Assembly (NCBI RefSeq): GCF_001949145.1
Contig: NW_019091405.1
Span: 855,219 to 901,431 of the forward strand
Direction: 5' to 3'
Length of the DNA stretch: 46,213 nucleotides
Origin: Acanthaster planci
Lineage: Eukaryota > Echinodermata > Asteroidea > Valvatida > Acanthasteridae
Shown here piece after piece: positions 11,120-22,800 of this stretch. The stretch's first letter is position 1. The number at the start of each line of letters is the position of its first letter. The translations under genes and the position numbers were made by a program. The notes below the pieces were generated by a model. It was given only the letters and a program-made list of their open reading frames with translations. It had not been told where the DNA came from and made no database searches.

Positions 11120-13625
11120 CAAGCCAATGCAAGACCCCCCACTCTGAATTCAAATGAAAGGCAATACATGCATATGCATTCTTGTGGGAGGGGGCATTAT
11201 TCCGTTATATAAGACTGGACTTGAGTGGGCTTGAGATGGTCTCGACTACAATTATAAAAATAAAAAAATGAAACTTTCCATCTCCTGAAAATGTAACTAG
11301 GATGTACGTATACATGTAAAATTTAACTGGTTGAAATATGGCCAAGGTATCTTAAATTGAGTTTAGGATGGATTTTTCTAACCTTGGGTCTGTCACTGGA
11401 TTTGTCTCTGGGTCCGAACTCATTGGTAGGCCTTTGGAGGCGAGGAGGGACACCAAAGATTCAGCAATGGCCTTGATGGTCACCGTAAAGCTTTCTCTAG
11501 ATCCTTTATTTGGCAAACCATCAAAATGTGACCTAAACAGATACCTTTGTTTAGAGACTGTAAATGAAAACATTCTATTTTCACAGACACATTTATAATC
11601 TAGAGCAACATACATGGAATTACATGTACCAGAATGTCCAGTTACACAGCACATTTCCTTTAGCTCTGAATCCATGCAAACAAAAGTCACTGCCACAAAT
11701 TTGTACAAATGCACTGAATTCTAGATTCAGAAAATTCAAGGCTGAAGAAAACTCCATGATTCACTGTGTAGACTTGGCCGTGCATGTACTAGTAAAGTGT
11801 ACAGTTGGCTAAGACATTCCAGCCCCGCATCCATTCTCATATACTTTGGAACACTAACACACACTAAAAGCATGTTTCCTGGGCTGCACTCGTGTGGTTG
11901 ATGTACTCAATGCATCAACAGGAGCAAAAAAGCCAGTCATTTGGCAACAAAGCACCAACTCCGAAATGTCCGGAGCGCCGAGTCGTCCTACAGACACACT
12001 AATAAGGGCCAACCTTGCTCGCATGTAAGGATGTTCTTGAATGACCTACGTGAATAGCGTGGTTCATTTTTAAGCATAGGCTTTTTGAATGCATTCACTC
12101 ACTGACGTAGTGTGAATACCCCTACCGAAAGCACACCGGTAACAATCTAGCCAATAATCCCATTCTAGTTCAAACCGTACCAAGTGCGTTCCCTAAGCCC
12201 TCCAACCAACGATCATTGATAGCAGCACTTTGAACTTGCCACAGATTGTATCAAGGCTAATGTGTCCCCAGTACAAGTGCATGTATATACATACCTTGAC
12301 GTCAGGTCATTTGACCACATTTTCCTACATGACTTAATACATGTACAGTACATAGTGATGCAACTTTCATTTTATACATGTTATACAAAGTACAGACTTT
12401 TGTCACTCCAGCTGGAAACCGTCTGCTTTCCAAGGCTGGTGAGGTTACTGGTGCTCTGCCAATGCTTGATGGGAAGAAGTTGTCTTCTAGATCTTCAAAG
12501 TTTGTTGTGAAACAGTAAAAATGCTGGTCAGATTTATTCCATCATAAAATCGTGACAAAAATTGCTGCTACACCCTTTGTCTTTGTTTTACTCACGAAGT
12601 CTTTTCCCGTTTTGGAGATTTTTAATGCAGCGCTGGTCTAATGCAGTGAAAATGGCATTAGCTGAAGGCATGGTCATCGAGTGCCTTACAGTGCACCAGC
12701 TACGGACTGTCAGACTCCAATAGTATTCACGTGATCTGATATCCACTCACATATCTGGACACGACTTGGTTCTTTCTTATGATGAAACCAAAGGTTCCTC
12801 AAAATGTATCAATCACTTCAACCTTCTTAGTGGCCTCAAGAAGCCTGAAGAAACCCGACAGCAAGAGTAAAGTTGAAGGAGGAGTTCAGTACAGGATTGA
12901 GGACAATTTCCTAAATGATACACCAGGGGAAAATCATTTTAACCACTACCTGCCGGGTGGATTTCTCTTGAGCGGGATGTGATGGCAGGACCTTTTCAAG
13001 ATTTTCCGTGTTCAATATTCTTCAAAAATTCATGTGTTCATTTACTGGATGTTTACACCCGCACGAACGACTCTCTGGTGGCTACTCTTGTCTGTCAGGC
13101 AACCTTCAATGACACCCAAGTATTCAGCTGAGGCCTGCAGCCCTGTAAAAGAGAGCCCAGAATTGTGGGGTGTTGCATAATTTCCTTGGTTCCGGTGAAT
13201 GCCAGTTGCGTCTTTTCATACGCGACTGGATTAGCGAGCAGCGGCGCTGTGTCACTCATCAATGGTGCCCTGGAGCATTTTTGTCCGCGGTGCTAATCCG
13301 AAGGCGGGCTATGCCCAAAACAGTGGTATACTGTTTCAAAACAGTGCCGGGTTACCTTCAAAAAATAGAAGTCGAAAAATGATGGCAATTCCCAGCTGCA
13401 GGTCCTTTGTTCCGAGTACAATCTTTTGTTACAAAGACCAGCTCTTTTGTCCGAAACCGGGCACCCCGGCTCTGCGTATAAACACACGGTGCCCGAAACT
13501 GGGCTCCCAAGCAGGAAGTGGTTAAGTAAGGACTGAAAACTGGGTGGGCTTGAAACGACAGGGACTGGAAAGCAACAGAGACCAGAAACCAGGGGCTGGG
13601 TTGACCATCTGGTGTCGCCTTCTCA

Positions 13626-13817
13626 TCACTGCCCGGCCTCCATTGACAGCAGCTCCTGGACCGTCTCGATGGTCATGCCCTCGGGGGTGTGGATCTGCAT
13701 GGCCGTGCCGTCGGGCTTCTGGACCAAGAACGTCCCATCCTGCATCTGCATGATGGTACTTCCCTCCGGCACCACCACCGACGTCTCCTGCTGGTGAACT
13801 GTGTCGGTGGGGTCCAC
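13626..13817 (-). CDS. ZNF839: ZNF839 exon 8 (last) with stop
   Basis: Acceptor tcttttggcag at 13818. It encodes 63 residues of alternating hydrophobic strands: TSVVVPEGSTIMQMQDGTFL, then QKPDGTAMQIHTPEGMTIETV and ELLSMEAGQ, then a stop. The repeated 'DGT..x..xIxTPEG' pattern suggests a small beta-rich C-terminal module. Confidence 0.82.
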   Translation of the reverse strand: MDPTDTVHQQETSVVVPEGSTIMQMQDGTFLVQKPDGTAMQIHTPEGMTIETVQELLSMEAGQ

Positions 13818-16800
13818 CTGCCAAAAGAAGATCCAAATTCTCCAATAATTTAAAACAGAACAATTTTTGATTCCATTTCGGTCACTGTCCTCCGGTTACA
13901 TATAGAATGTGCGACAATGAAATTTCTTCCCGAAGCTCCACTTAAATCTTCCTCCAGGTCTAAACACGAAGTAAATAAATTATTGCTCTGTACGCACATG
14001 TGTGATGCTCTGTATTTCACCCTAACACTCCTCAATCCTTCACCTGTTGGAGGACTGAGGAGTGTTAGGGTTAATCCAATATTAACCCTCCTTTGGTTTT
14101 ACAACACAAATATGCACAAGTGCCCACAGTCACTCCTCTGCATGTATTTTCTACATGGAACACAAACATGCACAGGTTCGGTGTGTACACAGTAGGTTGC
14201 CAGCACAAACTGACACAGGGTCTTTTGTGCAGTCCTCTTCACTGCATTTGGTTTACTGCACAATTACGCACATGAAACAGTGAANTGAGGTGTTTACCAA
14301 GTGACCCAAAGAGTGACTTCAGCGTAGGAGGGATAAACCAGGAAAATAATATTCGAACGTTCAACCAATGATTGCATATTGAAATATTCGGTTTGATTGA
14401 GATGGCATTTAGGCCAGTTTTTCTTTTCCACATGTTGACGGTTTTGAGTGTTGCTAATACTTGACAAGAATTTGACATGGTTGGATACCTTCATGTCACT
14501 CTGGTTGACGACATCAGCAGTTGAAGCCAGCGATTCCAGCTCCTCAGCGACATGTACAAACTGAGTCCCGCCATCGGATGATGTGGGCTGCCCCTCTCCC
14601 TCCCAGGCCAGAGACTGTTCTCCAGCGCTGCCTGCCGAGGTGTCTTGTGGAGGGGACGCTTCTGCATCCACTGGTGAACCAAGAGCCATCGGAGACCGAG
14701 TTTGCGCCTGAGGCAGTCCTCCGTTTCCTGCAATTTGTTCTTTGGCTGGGCTGTCCTCTGTTGCTACAGCAGATTGCTTTCTGGGATCCGTAGGGTTGAG
14801 AGGTTGCTGTTCTAATACCACTGGGGCTAGTGGTTGCTGTTCCAATGCCAGCAGGGCTAAAGGTGGTGGATCCCTTCGAATCACAGAGTTTGAAGTCTGG
14901 TTGGGAACTAGAGTAGTGGACGATGGCAGTTTTTCAGAGTCTGTCTGTTGCTGATCAGTTGTATTTTCTGCAGAGGCCTACAAGTACATGGGAATAAATT
15001 ATTCCTAATAATTTAACTAAGAAACACTGGAGCTCAGGATGTTACTCTGTTATTACCCATGTCCATCAGACCAGAAATGAATTTCTCAAACCATTGCAGG
15101 CACCTGAGTGTATGAAACGAGGAAAGTTTGAACCACGCAACGATCTCCTATATCACACAAGTCTCACACAGGGGAAACTAAAAGCAATTTGTCAGCTGTA
15201 CTACCAAGAGATGTACTGTGCATAGAGTACTCTACACTATATTTCACTTCGCAGTGCAACCGACGAATATGGTAACTCTATACAACTCATGGTGCTCAAC
15301 TGTCACCCCAGCCTAGTGTCTCATCTTGAGAGTGGGCAGGCAGTTTTTTACACTGACTCTGAGGAAAAGGCAGCTATTTCAAATCCCACATGTAGATGAA
15401 ATCGTAACCAAGCCACCCTATTTGTTATCGGCGAAGGGGTATCATGCATGCAGCAAATCCATCTCACTCCTACAGTCTGGGTTCTAACAGCTCATGTATA
15501 CCCTACATGTACCTGTAACATCCCACATTTTACTCTCAACTGGATTGACCCAACTAGTGGCAAAGGGTTAAACCAAACTACACCAGCACAAACATCAGTG
15601 AAAGTACCAAGGGCATTGTGAGATCAGTGAACCATAACAGCTAGCCTTTTTGTCGGGTGCACCTGATATTTCATTCTTGAAAGTTTGCCCAATGCAAAAC
15701 AAAGCATGCATTCAAGTATCATTCAGAACACAATACAAAAGGACTTTAATAAACTACAAAATGATCGCAAGGAAAACAGTGTGTGAGTCCTAAAATTTTC
15801 ACTAAACATTCATACACTCACTCTGGTACTGATTTGGCTAATTTTTTATTTTTTTTAATTAATGTTTGAATTTTGTAAGTCTGATTTTTAAAATTTAAAT
15901 CTGATTTTCAAAAATTTAAAATGGATATCTGTTTTGGAAAATTTGGATGCAAGTCAGCCATCATCTATTCCAAAGCAAGCAAGTTTAACAATATATGTGC
16001 TAATTTTTCTTTTATTCATTTACTTTGTTACAGTGCTAACATGCAAATGTCAAAGGTTTGCAGAAGCACCATCACAAACCAAACTACGTTTACCAAGAAA
16101 AACTTGAAATCTCAAAAGTCAAACAAACATGTATCATAATTTTCCTTTGACTCTAACTCCCAGGCCCTTTTACTGGGAACCATCCTGAATCCTCCGAAAT
16201 CCTCCGATTTTCAACATAAAAAATTGTATTCAGCCCAAATCCTCCAAATCCTCTCAAATTTCTCAAAAATGTCATTTGGAAGTGTGCCTAACTGCCCAAA
16301 TCCTTCAAAATCCTCCAGCAATTCCTGTCATTATGTTGAGGCGTTGTGAATGGCATTCTTAAACTGTGCAGTTGATTCAAAAGAATTTGAATTTGATTCA
16401 AAGAATTTGTGCATGACTGAGCCCAAACAACATAAGGTCTAATCCACGACCTTCACGAAAGGCGTCCTTCGAAATCAGCCATGCACTTTTGCCATACACC
16501 CCGAATCCTCCAAATTCCTCCACTTTGCAGAAAAAGATTTGGGAGGGTTAACTCAGGTAATTTGATAGCTCTTATCAATACTATAGGTACGGAAAGGCTC
16601 ACAATTTTGTGTTTGCCATTCAACATGTGTGACACCTGGAAAACATCTAAATCGGTTAACAGCATAAAAACAAAACACTGCAATGTTTTTGCTCTCAAAA
16701 TGTAAGCCATCATTTTGATTAAATTGTGATTATCATCCAACCGGACACTCCAATGATTTCACTCCTTCTCATCCTATTTCTGTTCCTGCTCATGCTTATC

Positions 16801-19800
16801 TGAATTGCACCTACCAGTCTCCGGTCTGTGCTTGAGAGGGGTACAGTCTCTCGGAGGGGGGCCCTCAGCGCAGCGATGGAGGGCGACCCTTGCTCCGTGG
16901 TGACCTTTCCGTTGTGGACATGAACTGTTATTGACTTTGGATCGCTCGTTGGGCCTGGCTTGGGTGTGGACTTGACCTGGGAACTGACTTGGTTTTGAAC
17001 TGTGTTGTTTGTCATATCCTACAATTGATGTTAATGGAAGAAGTTTTCAGAATTAATAAGGACATTTTCCATGGATAAACGGTTATTTTTTGTTGGAGGG
17101 AGAGAAGGGAAGGGCAAGAGGACGGGTTAGAAAATTTTGCTTTAATATAACAAAGGACACATGAATGTTCATCTTACCAGGTACAGGAAGGGATGATATG
17201 CATTGGTTTTGCTTTTGTACCCAGTTTGTTATTTTCTCGGCCCTCCTATGCAAACATCCAGTCTGGATAAAGGTCTTCTCCTAGTCTAAATCAGTCAGTT
17301 TTGAACAATTTAGAGTCCCCTGCCTACACAAAAACACAATGGACTGGCTAGGACCTGTTGATATAACTTGGTGCAGCTGTACTTTGACTGTTGATAATTA
17401 ATAAGCCACCTGTGTCTACCAGTCACCTGCTGTTGTCAGTTGATGGAATTCGAATGTTGATAGACTTTGGCTTGTTGCAGTACCAATCACAATTATGACC
17501 TTACTGTAGGTGGCTCGCCTGCGCATACAGTGTAGCGGGGGAAGCCGGTGGAATTTTTGACTGTGACAGCTTTTGAAGGAGCACTTCCATGTTCCAAATA
17601 TATCTTTGGTAATCACTGATGTTTTTTGACACTCTAATCATTTCCTATTTAAAAAAATTTTATAAATGACAGTTAACCCTAACCCTCAAGGGTTGCTGGC
17701 CCTAACCTTCCCATTCACACAAAGTTNAAGGTATGCCAAACCCAATGCAAAAGCAAGCTGTTACGGGCATACCGGACTTATCCCCACAGAATTAAACACT
17801 TTACTACTGTTTAATTCTGTGTGGTTGGGGAAGGTTAGGGTTAAAGGATCTCATGGCTGACTTCTGATCTTGGAGCTTTCAGAAAAGTGAAGTAAAAATT
17901 GAGAGTTTTGCCTTTAAGGAATACCTTTTCCCTCCAATTCGAAGTTCAAGTCACACTACTTTTAAGATAAATGTTTCCATGGGAATGGAGTGCCCTTTAC
18001 TACATCACAAGCAATAGACCAAAAGCTGAAATCCTGCCATAAGAAGCCATATAGCCAAAGAATACATATTTGTTTCTTCTGGCTGGTGCAATGAAACTTC
18101 TCAAATGGGAAACTCATCGTCCCCCGCAGAGTAAGCTCTTCTGACTACACGTTTAGTAACATTTGGGAAAAAAACATCCATAACCAAACATCCCCAATAG
18201 GCATTGCTAACCTGACTGGCACTAGCCAGCTTTTCAAAGCACAGCTGGCCAGCACAATTTTTGTTGCATTTTGAAGTTTTGACAGAGAAAAATGGCTTAG
18301 AAAAGACCACTTTTTTTGGGTCAAACCCTGTTTCTGGATTACTTTGCTGTGGCTTGAAAATATGCACAAGTTTATGGCAATGTTTGCAGCCACTTCCCAT
18401 ACAAATGTGGGTCATTTCAAACTGCGACAGAGTCATTCAAACATGACCAAAGCTAAACAGGCAAAGACTTTTTACAAAGTTTTTTCAATTTTCAATGGTA
18501 CGAGTGTGAAGTGAAAAATGCGGAAATCAGTTCATTCGAGGAAAAGTTGCATGCCTGGTTACAGATACACACACTTGTAAGCACCCACATGAGTGTACAT
18601 ATGTACGCATGCAGGTATTTGGTTGGCAGGTGCATGCACACTGTGCATCTTCGCAGCTGGTACTCAGCCAGCTCAGCCATCCATCGTGTGAATAGCCAGC
18701 ACTAATGTTTCCCTGACTAAAATCTTGCCACACGTGTACCACGCACTTTAACATGATGGATTTAGCATGATGCCTCTACCAAAAACCAAGTCTGGTACGA
18801 ACCGGCTCTTCGGGCTCCACTTTTCTCAACTTGACGGGTGTGGCATCCTCATCGGTGAAATCATCTTTACTGATCGCCTCAGCGGTTCTCTTCAGCAGGC
18901 TTGAAACACTAACCAGTACGATAAAAAGAGAAAAAGTGGGCCACAGAAATTTAGTCAATTTAGATTGCAAAGCAATCTACTTTTTCTTATTATTGTAATT
19001 CTGTGAGACCCTTCGAGTGCTGTTACAAAATAAGTCAAAATGTTCCTAAAAGTTGCAACTGTTGGTCATTACCCATCTTTGTTGTTAGGCCTAGTACAAA
19101 AGCTTCCATTTTAACTTTACTTACACAGAGACACTGAGCTTCTGTAATAATATTCTCTCAACGCCACAGAAACAAAATTAATACTTGTGTCTTTGGCCTA
19201 CACACACAAGTATGAATACATATATAATTTGCCCTTAACCGTTTTCATTCACGCTGCCTAAAAATACCTTGGGTTTTTGCCTGCTTCCAGGTTAAAAAAG
19301 TACTACGAATTGACAAAGAGTGTAAATTACCTTTCTCACATCATAGCAAACCGGTGGGTGTGGGCATTGCTGATTTTGACAGTTAATATGGTTAATCGTC
19401 GAGCAGTGAGATGATATGCTGCAACCGTTGTGCGGGTCTCTATGTACAATTTGTGAATGACGTGAACGACTTGCTTGCTTGAATGGCACCCATGGTGATT
19501 TCACCTTTTTTTTGCAGCATTTCCGATCTTGCGCCACTGTGCAGCACTATACAGTCTTTGCCTGCCACTCTCGTTGAGTGTGAGAAACGGGATAACTGCT
19601 CAGGTCCTCCAAGTACCCGAATTGTTTTGAGAGTTTAATTTCATTAATTCTCACCTGAAGGGGAGTTCTGCAGCTCCAGCAGGGGGCGCACTGACCTTGT
19701 ACCAACCCTTGTCAAACTCCAAGACCCTGGCCAAGTCATCATCCTCATCCAGGTACAATCCTCCCATCTCCTCATCCTCATCCTCCACCTGCATCGCAAT

Positions 19801-22800
19801 CATGATCGTGCAATTTAGACTAAGTGCAAATTTGCTGACTAGTTCAACAGCTGAACAATTTATGGAGAATACAGTGAACATCCCAAATACACCTAATGTA
19901 ACACACTTCATGGACAAATGGAGAAAGGGCAGTCCGAGTTATGTAACGCTTCCAATGATTGAGAGAAATTTCAGGAACTTTGAAACAATCCATCTAGCCA
20001 ATAAAACCTGGATTTCCCTATACCAACAACTCACACTGTTTAGTGTGACTGAACTGTTCTTTGTAACCGGGACACAAACCCCATGTGATGAAGTAGTGGC
20101 AATTTTGACAACCACCAAAAATCATACAAAACCAAGTTCTGGTTTGTTCTCCAAATCTCGGCTTTGCTTCCGTCCTTTCATCCCTTACTCTACAGTAAAT
20201 TTCACATGTTCACTGTTAGAACCAAAGGATAATCTGACAAAATGTGGCCCAGTGTCAAACAACCGAATGGTTCTGCTGCCAGAAACAAAGCAGCATTCAG
20301 CTTGAGGTTCCGAGGGGCAATTAAAGGTTCATTAACACAACCTCCCACAGTATTTTGGCTGGACATCCTGCCAGATGCATCTGTGTGCACCATTTGTCAA
20401 AGTGGCTGGCCTGCCCAGTGCAACCAAACCAACAGGTCAACTCTCTCCAAGGCCAGGATTGCTAGCCACCACAAAATCCAACGGTGGCACTGTTGAAGGG
20501 AACCAGCAGCTCCCATTGCTTCAACACAGGCAGTTTCATCATTAGCTGTTGGCTGCCAAGTGTAACAAAGTGCACAAGACTTTTACGCCTGCCACACTTT
20601 GCTGTGTCTGGCAAGCGCAGAGCTCAAATAAAATGAGGTCCAAATCCTAAGATGGAGTAAAAACGGAGATTTCAAAAACCCCATCCCCCCACAATATTGA
20701 CCTTCTCCAGGCAATTCACAGCCATCTCTCTGACGTCAGACAGAAGCTCCTCAAACAGCTGTAGCACCTTCAACACCTGGGGTGTATCTTCCTTGAGAAT
20801 CTCTGCCTTGCTGACCAGGAAGTCCCATGGGGAGAGATGGCGTGCCATGCGCGGCAGGCAGACGTCCATGTAGTCTTCCTGGTTCAGGAACTTCAGAGCC
20901 TGGAAAACATTGACCAATCATGAAACTCGGCATTGCAAAGGGTACTTTTTCAAAATATTCTGGTAAAGCAAAACGTAAGCTGAGGAAGTGGCAATCAGTC
21001 TGAAGTACGGAATTGCTTAAATGAGAAAGGACACAAGCGTTTGGGCACACCAATAAAACGTGTATGCAAGAAATACACAAATATTTGTGGAAGGATTTCA
21101 ACTCAAACTTGATCAGTAAAAATGCATGTTAATGCATGTGTACTAACTCTGTGCAATGATAGACTGTCACTTGAATATACCATGAACCAGCATGACAAGC
21201 ATGTGTATTTGACCTGTCTGGATCCTCATGTGCATGCATGGGAATCAGCATAAAGAGTAGCAGGCATGCCATGGTGAACTTGGTGGTAAGACCATCTGTG
21301 AGAATTCAGTTCTTGATCATGCATATGCATGAGGTTCGGCGACCAAAAATACAGCACCAATGCTAATACCATGTGGAGGGTTCAAGAGGTTTTTTGTGTT
21401 GTATCAACCTGTCTCATGGTCTCCTTGCGTTTGTCTTTGGACTTCACGCTGCCCTTGTTCGCAGACGTCCCCGGTCTGAAATCAGGATCGTCCTTGTTGG
21501 CGTTTGGTGGCCGGCCTCTCCTCCCACGCGAGGGTTGTTCTGGGGGAGGCTCCTCAGCTGGTTCTCCGGTGGCTTTGTCTGTGACCGGCTCTTCGTCTAG
21601 GTCCATGACATCCTCTTTCAATAAGCGGGAATGTTCGCCCTCATCTTTGGCAAGGCTTTGGGGAGACTCAGCACTCTCTTCTGCAACATCCTTGTTGTTT
21701 ATTTCACTGTGGAATTCAGAAGAAAAGCTAATTGTCAATTGTTACCTCTATGAGAAATGAAAAAAATTTACCCTAATAATATTCCTAGGTCCTCCAATTT
21801 TAATTTTTCAAATGTTTGAGGGTTAGGGTTTGGTTACAAGTGTGAAAATGAGCCCTAAGTAGCAGTGCTACTGATCATTTCAAAACATAAGCCCAGGACA
21901 AAGTGTCAAGTTTGATTGGACACTGGGCATTTTATGACTATCCGGGGCCCAATTTCACAAAGCTGTGTAAACAGCAGAAAAGCCATGCTAACTTTAGCAG
22001 AAAAATTTGCTACCCTTAAGCACTATTTCATGGCGGTGCTTGGCGTGGTTGTGCTAACGGCTGCGTGCGCATAGCAATTTCTATAGTTACGCCCCTAAGA
22101 GCCTCTGTAAGTGTGAAATTGTGTGCTAAGCAACGCCATGAAATTGGGCCCTGAAGTATTTGTTGGACCAAAAGCAGATTGGATCTGACAAAATGCTTGA
22201 TTGAAATTTCCAGGTAAAAGTCCAAAGAATTCTGCTGGCAGGATTCTTTGATCTCTCATAGCATACAAGCCCAACTGCAATTAAGACAAAAAAGTACAGC
22301 TCAGAAACAAGTCATCCAGTTTAAAGGTCTCCCATTTAGTGAGAACACTTATTTTCCAGTCTGCAAATAAAAAAAGACTACTGTCAGACTGTGTATTCTG
22401 CACACTTCCAAACTGGGTGAAACCAAAATGACCTGTCTGCAAGTTCATTGGAAGTATTTTGCACATCGCCAGCTGTAGAGCCGTCAAGTTTGGCCCCTGA
22501 ACCCTCTGAGAGTGCATAGTCGTCAATATTGCCATGAGTTGGTTCGACTAGGAAGTGCCGTGCCAGGCCACCTCGGCCAATGTATGCCTTACTGCAGCTC
22601 CGACACTTGAAATTCTTGACACGGCCGCTAGGAGTGAAGGCCACACTGCTGCCAGAGTCGGCTTCCATATCGGACCCACCCTCGGCATCCGAGGATGGAT
22701 TGTCAGGCCTTTCCAGGGGATACAGCATCTTGAAGTTTTCTGTGCGATAGCCCGGTGGCCGGGATAACCGCCCAGACCGGGTGCGGGATTTCACTGGTTG

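Larger units (their letters stand above)
8818..13625. other. convergent intergenic region, CINP / ZNF839
   Basis: 4.8 kb with no supportable gene; it must contain both 3' UTRs. A possible ZNF839 poly(A) signal (AATAAA on minus) is at 12533-12538, and AATAAA on plus at 9444-9449. Holds the 36-bp duplication (8930-9052) and the MITE-like element at 10928-11119. Confidence 0.5.

Noticed and set aside
19697-20305. 202-codon plus-strand open frame
   Set aside because: Its first part is the antisense of the acidic ZNF839 exon 4 (giving poly-Ser), and the remainder shows no domain or splice support.
21329-21760. 143-codon plus-strand open frame
   Set aside because: Antisense of ZNF839 exon 2; no independent evidence.
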